From Bemisia tabaci (Eukaryota > Arthropoda > Insecta > Hemiptera > Aleyrodidae): a stretch of DNA of 64,000 bases. The stretch covers positions 24,291,131-24,355,130 of the forward strand of contig NC_092795.1 of the NCBI RefSeq assembly GCF_918797505.1. The letters are read 5' to 3'. The notes beneath the pieces were generated by a model. That model was given only the letters and a program-made list of their open reading frames with translations. It did no database searches and was not told the origin of the DNA. The first letter of the stretch is position 1; the number at the start of each line of letters is the position of its first letter. Below, in pieces: positions 12,945 to 24,197 of this stretch. A program made the position numbers and the translations under genes.

Positions 12945-13076
12945 ATGGCCGATAATATGACCCGCCTTGGTGATATTGATTTCCTCCGAGGAACTGTCTC
13001 GCCGATGCTTAATAATAAGTCGATGCATTCAATCAAAACGAATGCTTTAGTGAAAAAAAGCTATTTGAACCGTAGG
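12945..13076 (+). CDS. Candidate first coding exon of an unrecognised protein
   Basis: ATG at 12945 lies in the strong context CAACAATGGC. The frame stays open for exactly 44 codons to a consensus donor (TAGG/GTGAGT at 13077), giving a phase-0 exon. The peptide starts MADNMTRLGDIDFLRG and is basic towards its end. It has no signal peptide and no domain I recognise. No phase-0 partner exon is evident downstream: joining to the acceptor at 14626 would end after 14 codons. The MITE at 13183 sits in the putative intron. It may be a first exon, or chance. Confidence 0.3.
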
Positions 13077-13182
13077 GTGAGTCTTCTATTGCATTAGGAT
13101 TGTATGCTCATTGGGGTTTACGAATGATTATGTATGCATTCACACAATTGTTCTCTGTCAGTCTTGCAGTTATAGATTCCTA

Positions 13183-13434
13183 CTGCCGTGCTAAGGAAGA
13201 ACGCCGTATAAACATTCAAGAGTTGCCAAATTTCCTTCGCTAAAATATTTATTTTTGAGGACAATTATGATTATTTTTTCTTGCAATTTGCAGACACTTT
13301 AGATCAAATTACAAACAAAATTATCTGAGAAATTGGCAGAAAAAGACTCAAGAATTTTCCTGAAAATTAGTGATGTACTAGAGGAAATTTGGCAACGCCT
13401 GAAGGCTCATACGGGGTTTTCCTTAGCCTGGCAG
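13183..13434. mobile_element. CTGCCGTGCTAAGG MITE, copy 1
   Basis: The left end CTGCCGTGCTAAGGAAGAAC is preceded by TA, and the right end is a mutated inverse (CCTTAGCCTGGCAG). The inner block TTGCCAAATTTCC pairs with GGAAATTTGGCAA. About 252 bp, one of four copies in this window. A TA target and long terminal inverted repeats suggest a Tc1/mariner-type MITE. Confidence 0.85.
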
Positions 13435-14626
13435 CCTAGTCTGGAGCATTCCTTTGTCGATAGAGAAATTCAAATTTTGAGGCGTTTCGATTCCTTTCGA
13501 TCCTATGACGGTGCGTGGCAGGAGTGAGTCATAAATCAAACCTTTTACATTCGAAAAGGCCTCAGTGTCCACAACTGATGAGCTCTGGAAGTTGTAATAC
13601 ACGAAAAAAAACCAAAGCTCAAAAGTGATGGTCGCGTCAGTGCTTTAGAACATGAACGAGACTGAACTTGATTCTGCAAGTGGCAGGCCAGGCCTCGTGG
13701 AATCTTGTCTAATAGGCCCCGCAAATAACGTTTCGTGGCTTCGGCCATGAAGTATGTGTCGGAATAAAGTATCTAATTTATCTTGTCTGCGTGTATTATC
13801 CGGTGCAATCCTTTAGGAAAGAAAATTAATAACAAAAGACGAAGAGGATGCTGATATCGTCTGGATTCAACGTCCATTTTTAAAAAGAGAGATGTGCGCG
13901 TATTGATGAGAAATTGAGTTACGCACACTTGCGTAGAAATCACACGTTCGACCTAAGAATGACGCAATCAGGATCAAATCCAATTTTGGACGAATATGAG
14001 ATGATGACATCACGAAAGAATGTTCCTTGATCTACAAAAAATCAGGCTTACACTAAATTTTAAGAGTCAATGGAGGCAGCGCATTCAGTCCCCAAAATTT
14101 TGGAAATATTCAAATGACAGGCTAAAATCGAATAAGAACGACGCATTTTGGACGCTTTCAAAATTTGTCTTTTCACTTATTAAACGTGCCCTCTCAAATT
14201 ATACCTGTAAAAAGTTAGGATTAAAAGCACACAAATCAAATAGATTTACGATGATGAAAAAATGAGTTGAAAAATGCATAAAGATTCATAATTATTTTCT
14301 AAACTTTTCAAATCTAATGGATTGAGTACAGAGGGTGAAAACTAAAAAGTACTCTCTATCAGTGGATGTACGAGTACATTCAATGGTCTACCTACAAGTA
14401 CAATATTTTCAATCGAATTTTGTATGCTCGACCTAAGCTCGTTTTTCTCATAAAGTAATGTTGAAAATCAACTGATTGTGAAATGCTCTGCCTGAATTTT
14501 GATTTTCAGAGATTTTAGATTTTGAAACCAGGGGAGAAAGGTATTTTTATCTTCATCACTCAAATCTATTGTCTAAAGAAGAAATAGTTTTCTAATTCAA
14601 ACTGTTTGTTACTTATTATGTTGCAG
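13435..14626. other. Non-coding stretch
   Basis: No domain-bearing frame, tRNA or clear repeat seen. Short frames at 13545-13748 (-) and 14020-14265 (+) lack supporting features. Confidence 0.4.
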
Positions 14627-15163
14627 CAACATGGAAGAGTTCGACCCAATTCACAAAGAAATCAGCTCTGATAAAATTTCACCGACTGAACTCACGAAAA
14701 ATAGGGTACATACCCCCTCCTAAAAACCGAAAGGGTCGAATTTCCGTTCGGGGAGGCTATTATAGTTTCTATTCTCATAAAAAACGTAACTAGGAAATTG
14801 TATCTGCCAAAAATTTACAACAGTAATCTCTCTGATGAAGCTTTGGAAAAAACAAATGACAACGTGTATGATCTCAAATATTTAGGACCGGAGGGAAAAT
14901 CCCATAAATATACGTTCGTCAGCAAAGCAAAGTTGAAAAAAAGAAATCAAGAAAAAAGTATGGAGTCAAATGAGGAGGAAGGAAAAACCAAAAAGGAACA
15001 GAAGTTTAGCAAGTAAGAGGAGTCGGATGAAGATGGCGAGAAGGAAAAGAAAAATAAAAAAATTACTAAGAAACCTGTTCTGAAAACAAACAACAAAAAA
15101 CTCCAAAAAGAGTTACCTAAAGATTCTGCGGATGAGGAAGAAGAAGCCTTTTTAAACAAAAAG
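14627..15163 (+). pseudogene. Candidate exon pair or pseudogene fragment, Lys/Glu-rich
   Basis: A TTATGTTGCAG acceptor at 14626 precedes ATG 14631 (MEEFDPIHKEISSDK...), open to a GTACAT donor-like site at 14706. A second open frame, from an ACTAG acceptor-like site at 14793, begins KLYLPKIYNSNLSDEALEK. It becomes strongly Lys/Glu-rich and meets TAA at 15014, then continues in the same frame as a similar acidic/basic stretch to 15163. Both frame ends coincide with GTAAGA donor sequences (15013 and 15163). The two pieces do not join in phase (phase 0 against phase 2). I read it as a decayed gene or misread exon boundaries; the family is unknown. Confidence 0.3.
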
Positions 15164-15164
15164 T

Positions 15165-18100
15165 AAGATATTTACAAAACTGCTTTGTGTATTTTGCTGT
15201 ACTTAAAGAACGCGCCTTACCAAAACTATCCCTTTGGTATGTCTATAATCTCCGCAAAACAAGCAGTATTATATTATTCTATTCAAAAAAGACGTCGGTT
15301 TTTGGGAGAAAATGTATTGCTCCTCGATCACAACAAGAACATTTTAGGGTGAAACATTGGTCATTAAATCAACCTCTTTAAGAAATGTAAAAGCATTTCT
15401 TCATACGTTAATTATCTCATACATATACATCTCCCCTCCCCGGTTTCGTTAGCAAAACTGCTTGGAGAGCATTTTGTGACTCTATTGCAAATTGATGTTA
15501 CTTCGGCTTTGAATTTCCCCTCAAAATAGTATGGGTTGAGCACCACTCTATCATCATACTATTACTCGAATGAATATACCATAATCGTCTGACACCCTCT
15601 TCGACAATTTCATACCGAGGTTTATCTTCCAGAAATCCTCTCCATGACGTAATTATACTGAATAATCCGTAATTGTGAAAATGAAATGACTGCGTCATTC
15701 CCGTCTAACCCTCTCCGTCATAACCCTCTCAATTCTCTTGATTTGCGTATGTTAGTACGAGCAAAACGTAATTATCGTGAAAATTTGAAACGTGTCTTTA
15801 AATCAAGAGTGCGCTTTCTTTTGTAATATTGCTAAATTAAACTTGGAGGCTTGATATTTTGGTAAAAATCTCTCAAGTTCGTTTGCGAAATCTAATTGGG
15901 GAGGGAGGGGGTACGCAGGGAGCATTTTTAGAAGCTGGTTCTCTCCAGGAATTTGAAGATGAATTTGGAGATAAATTATGAGTGTTATAAATTTTACCTC
16001 CCACATTCTTCTATGCGTAAGGCATTTTCAAATTAGTCTCCATACCGTTGAAGATATAATTGAAGGAAGCTGGTAAGTAATAGCTCCTCGCTTGAAATTA
16101 TTGCAATTTTTCGCGCAAATTCATACGCTCAGCATTTAAAGATTGAATCGTAAATTACCTTCAAAATACTTGGGAAGATTCGGACATTCTTTCAAACTGG
16201 GGATCTTTCTTTTCAGAAATGAAACAGCTCAAGATAGGTCTAAATTACTGATTGTCATCCAGGGTAAAATTATAAGCTTAAGCGGAGCATTGAATCGGTA
16301 GGCGTTGAGAAATTTTCTTCCTTAATAAGACACTAATGAATTCCTTCATCATCCTTTGAGACGCTTAAGGTAAAGGGAAAGAAGAAAAGAAGAAATATGA
16401 CGTATGAGAACAATTTATTTCAGAAAAATTAATAAATCAAAGTTACAAATATTGAGCCTACTTTTACCCAGTAGAAGACCCACCATAGAGAGTGCCTATA
16501 TTTACTGACTTCAATAACGACAATTAATGCTCAAAATATGGAAATTTGTATCTCAGTCGTCTATGGCGTTCAAAATTTTCTAACATTGTGTTGTTTTATA
16601 TTTAGACCCTGCCTTACTGTTATTGTGTGTCCTTCCTCCACTGTGCGGAATATTCTGCAGGTATTCAGGCATACATATTCATTAATTTAATATTTTACTT
16701 GGTCCTTTTTTTGAAAGTAAAAAGAGGCTGGGATGTAGAACGTTACGGGCAAGACAGTATTTCTTTCTATTTACCCACAATAATAGGATATATGGATGTG
16801 CTTAGGATCAAAAAAGAGACTAAAAGTGACAGCTAAAATTTTTCAATCCAGCAAAAACCCAACTCAAGACAAGTTTCTGAATTTTTCTTTTTTATGCTTA
16901 TTCCTGAAGCTGGGAGAGCAATATACAAAGGAAAAAGGGGCATAGTGCTCTCCAAGATTAGCTCGTGTGAGAGAGAGGGGCCAGAGAATTGCAGGGGGAA
17001 GGGGAGGAGGGGAAGAGGAAGAGGAAGGAAATTTCACGATCATGACTCTTTTTCAAATTTATAATTTTTCGTTTCAAATTTTATAAGAGCTCCCGAAGTC
17101 AGTTTTAAGGAAAATTTGAAATTTTGGTTTTTTAATTTTTTGTACGCGCCAAATGGTACAAAATGAACTCCTCTTCGTTGAAAGACATAATACCTTGTTT
17201 TCACCGGAGGGCTTTTTTGGTTCCATTATTAACAATACTGCATCTTTAAAATCTTGACCTTACTACTTGTACGTTACTCGTGGAGTTAGAGAGTCAGCAT
17301 GCAACAGCGAGAGTAGGTAATATATGAAAAAAACAAGGTCGAAGAGAGTGTTTTTAACTATTTCAGTAAAATTATCAGGTGTAAAATCCGCCTGAGACCC
17401 AGACTCCAGAGAAAGTTCAATGTTCTACAATGTGAATAATGCCTCTACTTTCTCTCTACAACATAAAACTTTTCCGATTGTCGTTAACGATAATTAGAGG
17501 CATAATCCAAGCATATTTTTAGGTCCACGCGATTGTTTTCAACTTTCGTTGAAAGCGCTCCTCCCGTGAAGAATGTCATAAGAGGCTTTTCTGGGATTAA
17601 TTTATACACGAGGGCTTAAGAATATTCTCGGGTAAAACTCCACCCGGCGACTGAGAATAGCGAGTTGATCATAGTTCAAAGACCTAGCTGGTCCAACATT
17701 TCTTGATTGTGGTTTTCAATCTTTTGAAAGGGCCTTAATCCAACGTTCACAAGTGCACTTTATTTTAAGTAGTAAAAAGTTCTATTATTGCAATTTAAAA
17801 TGTCTCATTTATGCTGAAAAATCTAAAATTTTCGCTAAAATCCGCGCAAACGAATTTGTCTGTACTTGTTTTACAGTATGCGTTCTGAAATTACAATATT
17901 GTTCGGTCACCATAAATTCTAATGGTTTGAAAGCTTTGGATACCGCTTCTCGAAACACTTTTAGATCCCTAGCAATAAAATTTTTGGATAAATTTGAAAT
18001 GAATAAACTGGTCAAAATCCAATTGGAGAAAATCATATTTTAAATTCATGGAACGGAACTGCCGGTTACCGTGTGATTTGATCATCATGAACATTTGATT

Positions 18101-18489
18101 AAGGAGTCACCACAGAAAATTTTTAGCAGGAAATTCAACAGGCAAAGGCAATTATTTAAATGAATATCAGTGACTAAAAGATGTTCTATTACAGCAAAGC
18201 CTCGATAACATTTACATACGAAACAGTCTTTACAGTTTCTGAACTGAAGATTTTCTGGCATCTATTCAGTTTTGAAAATGGAGCCAATGAAACGAATAGG
18301 GAAAAAATGAAACTCCTCAAATAATGAAAGAGGTACAGACACTAAGAATTTTTTCTGAATCATGAAACTCTCGCTAGGGGGAGTTTAAATTCCTGTAATT
18401 ACAAACATATTCGAGTTAGCGATTATAATTGTTAAGCAGTATTTATAAATTGAACGATAATCTCGGATTAATGAAGGAAAAAAGAGGCG
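15165..18489. other. Non-coding stretch
   Basis: No gene supported. A purine-rich tract (GAGAGAGAGG, GGGGAAGGGGAGG, GGAAGAGGAAGG) runs from about 16970 to 17034. Short open frames (for example 17753-18043 on + with an overlapping frame on -) look like chance frames in AT-rich DNA. Confidence 0.4.
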
Positions 18490-18759
18490 TGTCCCGACAC
18501 ACGAACGCAACGCGCTCAGAATATTTTGTCAGCGCCTGGAGATTGAAATCCTCGAAGATATGGTCGGCGTGAGATATTTTGCGTCACTGGAAATTGCAGG
18601 CGATTTGTTATTGCCGCAATTTCACGACTAACACGAGTCAACAGTGTTTCTTCCAGGTTGTATGGGAGTTCATTATATTTTTGCATTGGACCCATTCCTT
18701 TTCCATTTTTATCATACTCATTAGGTCTAATGCAAAAGGCTCATGAACTCCTGAGCAAA

Positions 18760-18762
<3 letters not shown>

Positions 18763-18798
<36 letters not shown>
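18763..18798 (+). repeat. 36-base poly(A) tract
   Basis: Uninterrupted A run lying directly before the palindromic element at 18799. It could be the 3' tail of a retroposed sequence or replication slippage. Confidence 0.8.
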
Positions 18799-18800
<2 letters not shown>

Positions 18801-19006
18801 GCGGTTGATTGAGAAATTACGGCAATGAAAAATCGCCTGCATTTTACAGTAACGCAAAATATGTCACGTTGCGTCGATCGTTGCGTCGATTCGAGGGTTT
18901 CAAGCCCCAGGCGCAGACAAAATATTCTGAACGCATTGTGCTGCGAGATATTTTGCGTCACTGTATATGGCAGGCGATTTGTTATTTCCGTAATTTCACA
19001 ACTAAC
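18799..19006. mobile_element. Palindromic MITE with ~60-bp arms
   Basis: The left arm (GAGAAATTACGGCAATG, AATCGCCTGCATTTTACAGT, AACGCAAAATATGTC) is inverted on the right (GACRCAAAATAT, GGCAGGCGATTTGTTATTTC, CGTAATTTCACAACTAACG). A partial relative of the same sequence occupies about 18490-18635, on the other side of the poly(A) tract. No coding potential. Confidence 0.7.
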
Positions 19007-19255
19007 GCAAATCATCTCTTTTCATAATTCTCCTCTCAATCTCATTATTTCCTTCATTAATACAAGGTTATCGCTCAATTCATAGAGATTTTGGATGTTC
19101 CACCTTTCCATCTTCCGAAGCACTGAGTTTTAGATGCTTCGTCCTTTTCATCCTCATCCTTTTTCCCCAGTCATTTCCCCCTCAGTCTACAACGACCCTC
19201 GTTTCAACCAGTAAGATTGTTCAATTTTGCCCTTTATCTCCTTTGTAAATTTTCT

Positions 19256-19700
19256 TTCCAAAGAAAAATTTACAACGTCATCGTAAATAGTATCATAACT
19301 TACGGGGGTGAGGTCTGGCGAAAGGAGGAAAGAACTGAAGGCATGCTTAGGGCAATTGAGATGGACTTTTGGCGAAGGTCTGCTGGCATCTCAAGAAGAG
19401 AGCGTATCCGCAATGTAAAAGTGCGCGAGATAATGGATGTGGAGAATGACATCGTGCACGATATCAGGCCCAAGCAGTTGGTCTGGTATGGACATGTGCG
19501 AAGGATGACAGACGATCGGTTGCCCAAGCAGGTCTTCGATTGGGTTCCTCCCGGAAGGCGACGGCGTGGACGTCCTATGAAAGGTTGGCGACAAGGGGTG
19601 GAGGCGGAGATCAGAAGGTGCCAATTGCCTGAGGGTCTCTAGGAGGATAGGGGGCAATGGCGATTGGGCGTCGCAGAGTGCGAGGCTGCTCTATAAAAGC
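19256..19700 (+). mobile_element. 5'-truncated non-LTR retrotransposon (LINE) fragment, C-terminal part
   Basis: The translation contains YGGEVW, then YGHVRRMTDDRLPKQV, DWVPPGRRRRGRP and WRQGVEAEIRRC. This is the block typical of the extreme C-terminus of insect LINE reverse-transcriptase polyproteins. The frame stops at TAG 19640-19642; remnant LINE-like coding (GDWRRRRV-type) follows out of frame. No endonuclease or catalytic RT motif is left, so the copy is dead. A related fragment lies inverted at 22626-22835. Confidence 0.8.
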
Positions 19701-19865
19701 AGCTTAGGTAATGCACGTATCTCCTTTGTCCATCGCTTTGTCTATCAATTTCAGTAGAAAGTCCGCTGAATTTTTTTCTTTTTTTCTCTCTATCTCTCTT
19801 TTCTCCAAATTGATCTTCTGCACAAAGAAATTACAATAAGAATGTGTATGTTTTGTATGTTACAG

Positions 19866-20161
19866 GGTGATAGCAGAGCACCGTGAAGCGGACCCACGGG
19901 CGGTGGAGGCGCTGCCGTACTACGGCGGGGCGAAGGGGAAGTACCTGATCATCCACCCGTCGGGGCGGACGTCCATCGTGGACCGGAACTCGGAGTTGCT
20001 GGGGCTCCGCGACGACGACGAAGAGGGCGGCGTCGGCGAGGCCGGCACCGACGAGGTCAACACCTCCGAGACCGCCGGACCCTCCGACGGCGTCGAGATC
20101 AACCCCCCGCCGGATAACGCCTCCGTCGCCGAGGCTAAGCCCGTCGGACTCGCCATCGCAG
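19866..20161 (+). CDS. Exon of second DUF4774-type gene (N-terminal part seen here)
   Basis: 296 bp, strikingly GC-rich against AT-rich flanks. The acceptor AG is at 19864-19865 and the donor GT at 20162. If the donor is skipped the frame runs 19 more codons to TAG at 20218, losing the second half of the glycine/alanine domain; that would be a truncated form at best. Confidence 0.75.
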
Positions 20162-23100
20162 GTACCGCCACTCCGACAACCCTATTTTCAATAGAGATCA
20201 TACCTGAAGTAGACTTTTAGTGACTACGTCATTCGATAGGTCGATATATTTGATGACTCGATTGTGAACAAAAACTATAAACTCAATCTCAAAAAATTCA
20301 ACCCCCTGATCATACAGCGAGAGAATCTCAAAAATTACATGTTTTATAAAAATGATAAAACTATATTAACATGAGACTATATCAACTATAGTCTGCCCCG
20401 CTTAATTGGGACACTAGTTAATCGGGACAACCGCTTTATTGGGACAAAATCGTTCGGGACGGAATCTTTTATATACTACCAATGTAAACTGGGAAAACTT
20501 TTATCGGGACACCCGCTTAATCGGGACAAAACCGCCCGGGACAGATGTGTCCCAATTAGGCAGGGCCGACTGTATATTGACCAGGGCCGGATTAACTTTC
20601 TTGCCGCCCATGGGCCGCCTGTATTTGGCCGCCCCCTTCCCATTCGATTTGAAAGATCAATCAAAACCATCAAGTGAACGCACCAGAGGGGGAGGGGTGA
20701 ATAAGACGCGTTCACTCGTATTGGACACATTTTTTGCGAGAGCCCTGTCAACACTGCTAGCAAAAGTTAAGTTCCGTAAACCTATATCTCTGCGTGGACA
20801 AGGCCTTCCATTTATAAGAAATGAACGAAAAAATTAAGAAAGAACCAACATGAATGTGCTTTAATATTTTAACTTCCATCGCCGCACTGTGTTTGGCGCA
20901 ATGCTTGAAGTATTTATGCAGTCTTGTAGGCGCTGTGCGTTTCATGCCGATCGCTGCTGAACTCACAATGCAACGCACTGCGTGTTTGACGCAATGCGTG
21001 AAGTATTCATGCACTCTTGTAGGCGCTGTGCGTTTCATGCCGATCGCTGCTGAACGCACAACGCAACGCACTGCGTGTTTGGCGCAATGCGTGAAGTATT
21101 CATGCACTCTTGTAGGCACTGATGCGTGTTACATGCCGACCGCCGCGCCGAGGGCTTCTCCTTTTTATCTCAAGTCCTCGTCATCATTGCTTTCTGAGCC
21201 GTGCCGTTCCAAGTAAAATTGTGTGTTTGATTTCTCTCTTGACTCGACTATTTTTACTTAAAGGTGCTGTCTCTTGTATCACTGAAAGACAACATAATTA
21301 TTAGAAGTTACTTTACTCTCAGGAAATGAGAGATTTTGTCGCATTTTCTTGTTTGTAATTATTTTTCTGGATCCGATTTTTTTTATTCTTACATTTAAAA
21401 ACAATTGCAAAATTTGGCGCCCCTTAGATTTGCCTTCATGGGCCGCGGCCCATGTGGCCACCCCCTAAATCCGGCCCTGATATTAACAACTATATTACAT
21501 TTCCACAATTCCGATATGACAAACTTATGAAGTTTAACTGCACTCAAATTTTACCTAAAACAACATTTATATTGTTTATATTCCGTTTCCTATTAAAATA
21601 CATAAGGCTTTGAAACGCGGTAATCAGGGATCATTAGTGGAAATCATTAGATCTGAATAATTTTACCTCGATGTTTCGAATGACGTAGCCACTCAATTAA
21701 TTTATGAACATATTTGATCAAAATCAGCCTAGGGGATCGTTTATGAATTACGTGACGCTCTATAGTAGGGATGGGGAGGACAGCGTCACGCACTTTGGTT
21801 TTTTGCAGGAATTCCATGAAATTATTATACCATAAGCTTTCTGACCCCCCCCTTAATTTTGATTCTTGGTCACAGTCCGCAGTCCGTTCTACCATCCTAT
21901 TGTGAGTCGATTTTCATGATTTTTGCGGCTATCGCCATGGGACGTTCTCTCGAGCTAGCTCTATTCAGATTTGGGGAATACGATCCAGGTTTTTTATAAC
22001 CAGTGATAAAGTTGTGAATTCTCCCATTTAAACAAAATGCATATTCATATTCATTCCTTGTCTCAGTTTCTTCTAAAGATCTACAGGACTGATTTGCATG
22101 ATTAGACTCTCGATGAGAGAAAGTCCCTCGGTGAGCCCGCTCTATTTGATGAACTCACAGGGTCCCGCATATCGACTTTTTTTGTTTGTCGGGACGACAT
22201 AGATGACATAGGTTAGAAGGCGGAGCGTGATTGGTCGGCTATGTCTTATCGCTGCTTTGTCGTTCTTACGTTGGGTTGAACTCACGACAAGCTAACGGCA
22301 CCTCTTAAGTTTCCGACTGTATGTCGTCCATTCCACCTGACAAAGGCACGACAAAGTAGCAATAAGACATAGCCGACCAATCACGCTCCGCCTTTTAACC
22401 TATGTCATCTATGTCGTCCCGACAAACGAACAATTTCAACAATCAAGCTGTAGGGGCTTTACCCCCTAGTTTATCGTATTTCTCTGCGAAAGCTATAAAG
22501 ATTAAATTAATCTCCCGCTGAGTCATTTTTTGTGTAATCACAAATGGGGATCTGAGGGGTTTCGTCATTTTTATATTTTTTTTTCTAGTCGAGGAGAGGG
22601 TAGATAACTAACTAACAAGTCGCTCTTACAGTGCTTCTGTACGCTCAGCGACACCCAACCGCCACTGATAGCGATCCTGCCAAAGCTCCTCCGGCAGATC
22701 GCATCTCCTCATTTCCTGCCTAATTCCCTCAATCCACGATTTGGCAGGGCGTCCTCTACGCTTTCTGCCAGGAGGGACCCAATCCAGAACCTTCTTAGGC
22801 AACCAATCATCCCGATACCATCCCGAATGTCCCAGGCACTCAGTGTGTTTTTAGCCTTGGTCTCCAATTTTCTTGTGTTTTGTTTTATCGTCAATAACCT
22901 CCACGTATCTATGTTGTAGGTGCTGGTGGGGTTGCTTCTTCCAAGCCCGTGGCAACTGCTGTGGTTGGCCCTGGTGGGCTGGCCATCGCGAATCCCCGCG
23001 CCACCGCCATCGCCGGTCTGGCCGGAGCCGAGCAGCTGATCGGGATCGGCGGCAAGAAGAAGATCACCCTGGACGTCAACTCCGGGAGCACCGGCTCCAC

Positions 23101-23296
23101 CTCCGGCACGACCGCGGCCAAGTCCCGGGACATCCGTTTCAACAGCGAGCAACCCCAGGGACCCGCCCAGGACCAAGCGCAAGACCAGAACCAGCCTCAG
23201 GAATCCCTGCCCAAGCAATTCAGCATGATCGGCAACTCCGCCCAGGACTTCAGATCCCTCCCCAGGGTCATCTACTATCCGATCACCCTATATTAG
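19866..23296 (+). CDS. DUF4774-type protein, second gene, two 3' exons (19866-20161, 22920-23296)
   Basis: Exon 19866-20161 follows TGTTACAG and ends G/GTACCG in phase 1. Exon 22920-23296 follows TGTTGTAG and supplies GT to complete a Gly codon, ending at TAG 23294-23296. The join restores the glycine/alanine repeat: KPVGLAIAG runs into AGGVASSKPVATAVVG and then GPGGLAIANPRATAIAG, a good match to the DUF4774 pattern. The N-terminal part holds YGGAKGKYLIIHPSGRTSIV and an acidic linker, and the C-terminus is Gln/Pro-rich. At least 223 residues are present. The first base of 19866 is the third base of a split codon, so a 5' exon is missing. The 2.8-kb intron carries a pogo-like MITE, a hAT-type element, an inverted-repeat MITE and a LINE fragment. 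It is probably a tandem relative of the gene at 4976. An extracellular or structural role is inference. Confidence 0.75.
20389..20572. mobile_element. pogo/Tigger-like MITE
   Basis: The left end TAGTCTGCCCCGCTTAATTG and the right end CAATTAGGCAGGGCCGACTG are inverted repeats. TA is present on both sides (20387-20388 and 20573-20574). TTAATYGGGACA blocks recur inside. Size 184 bp, no open frame of its own. Termini of the CAGTCGGCCCTGCYTAATTGGGAC type with a TA target are characteristic of pogo/Tigger elements. Confidence 0.8.
20582..21479 (+). mobile_element. hAT-type element (CAGGGCCGG family), copy 2
   Basis: Same ends as the copy at 11110. Flanks ATATTGAC (20574-20581) and ATATTAAC (21480-21487) are a target duplication with one mismatch. 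898 bp. Three tandem ~90-bp units with the GCAATGCGTGAAGTATTC core lie at about 20890-21125. The open frames across it are by-products of this repeat. It inserted immediately next to the pogo-like MITE, in the intron of the second DUF4774-type gene. Confidence 0.88.
22183..22429. mobile_element. MITE with ~80-bp near-perfect inverted repeats
   Basis: The left arm starts TTGTTTGTCGGGACGACATA and the right arm is its inverse ending GTCGTCCCGACAAAC. The arms are almost identical across about 75-80 bases (AAGGCGGAGCGTGATTGGTC in both), implying a recent insertion. 247 bp, intronic, no coding potential. Confidence 0.85.
22626..22835 (-). mobile_element. LINE C-terminal fragment, inverted
   Basis: The minus strand translates as DDWLPKKVLDWVPPGRKRRG, then RPAKSWIEGIRQEMRRCDLP, and ends WRLGVAERTEAL before TAA (22628-22626). 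It is homologous to the fragment at 19256 but in the opposite orientation. It is 5'-truncated and lies within the intron of the second DUF4774-type gene, about 85 bp before the acceptor. Confidence 0.8.
22920..23296 (+). CDS. Last exon of second DUF4774-type gene
   Basis: 377 bp after an ATGTTGTAG acceptor, carrying most of the Gly/Ala-Pro repeat domain (SSKPVATAVVGPGGLAIANP) and a Gln-rich tail ending PRVIYYPITLY. GC-rich like the first exon. No AATAAA is obvious close behind the stop. Confidence 0.78.
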
Positions 23297-23382
23297 TCAA
23301 TTCTCGCCCTAGTAAAAGTCTTTAGTCAATCAAATATTATATGTGTTCTTCTTGTATCCTATTCCAAATTCCCCGACGAGAG

Positions 23383-23643
23383 CATGGTAGAGAGAAAACA
23401 GGTATGGGCATTGAAGCTCTTCGCCTCTGATTAGCTCGTCTGACTCGTGCGTCACAGGTGTCAGACGCACAGGAGCTCTATCGATGTGTCGGTAGAAGAC
23501 AGTCGGATTCTTATTTTCTCTACATGAGCTCTGTTAATGTGTTAGTGAGAGGACATTCGACTGCTAAGTCACTGCTCGCAAACTTTTTGTCCCATGACGC
23601 TCTCACACAGCTACGGCGTTCATACCTGTTTTGTCGTACCATG
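23383..23643. mobile_element. Candidate MITE with short inverted ends
   Basis: CATGGTAGAGAGAAAACAGG (left) pairs with the inverse of CATACCTGTTTTGTCGTACC on the right, allowing two to three mismatches and a small gap. It lies 90 bp behind the DUF4774-type stop codon. No coding potential or second copy seen here. Confidence 0.45.
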
Positions 23644-24067
23644 AACAAATGATGGAACTCAATCTCAATGTAGACATTTTTTAACGTACAATTCGTTTTT
23701 TTTTTTTAACTTTTGAAAAACTCTACTGATTTGTTTATGGACTGCAGGCAAAATTCAACAATATTCATAAACAGAAACTGTGCTGTCTAAAAAAAAATAA
23801 ATTATTGAAGTATATTTCGCAACTTTGGATTTGTTTCTATATCAGAGGAACGACTATAATACGATTACTCTTAGAAAAAATGGCTTTATTCTTCATGAAT
23901 AAAAAAACGTTTTCAGGTAAAGAATTTTCGTAGAGTTGAATCGAAAAAAATCGAAATTTGAGATGTCGATAGAAAACTCTTACTGGTGTCCTAAAGAACC
24001 AATTACGAGTATCGAATTGGCTCATTGTCGTGCCAATGGTAGGCGTAAAATTGCATCATTATCTGTT

Positions 24068-24197
24068 AATTGGACGTATTTCTGTCAAACGGAACTATGT
24101 GCATTACGACTTGAGCCCTGTTATGCATGTATTCTGATGGATCTCAGGGCTCGTGTCTTAATGCACATAGTTCCGTTTGGCAGAAATACGTCCAATT
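24068..24197. mobile_element. Short palindromic MITE, AATTGGACGTATTTCTGTC family, copy 1
   Basis: 130 bp whose two halves are inverse copies: AATTGGACGTATTTCTGTCA on the left, its inverse on the right. The arms run about 45 bases (through AACGGAACTATGTGCATTA) with a short loop around TGAGCCCTGTTATGCATG. Other copies are at 26628-26757 and 55034-55169, with remnants at 45905-46236. Confidence 0.88.

Noticed and set aside
20162..20220. Read-through of the donor at 20162 as the natural end of the second DUF4774-type gene
   Set aside because: The join to 22920 completes a Gly codon and restores the repeat domain. The read-through tail has no similarity to the domain.
20439..21216. Open frames of 95-132 codons on both strands
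   Set aside because: They lie in the pogo-like MITE and the tandem units of hAT-type copy 2; the repeats keep several frames open by chance.
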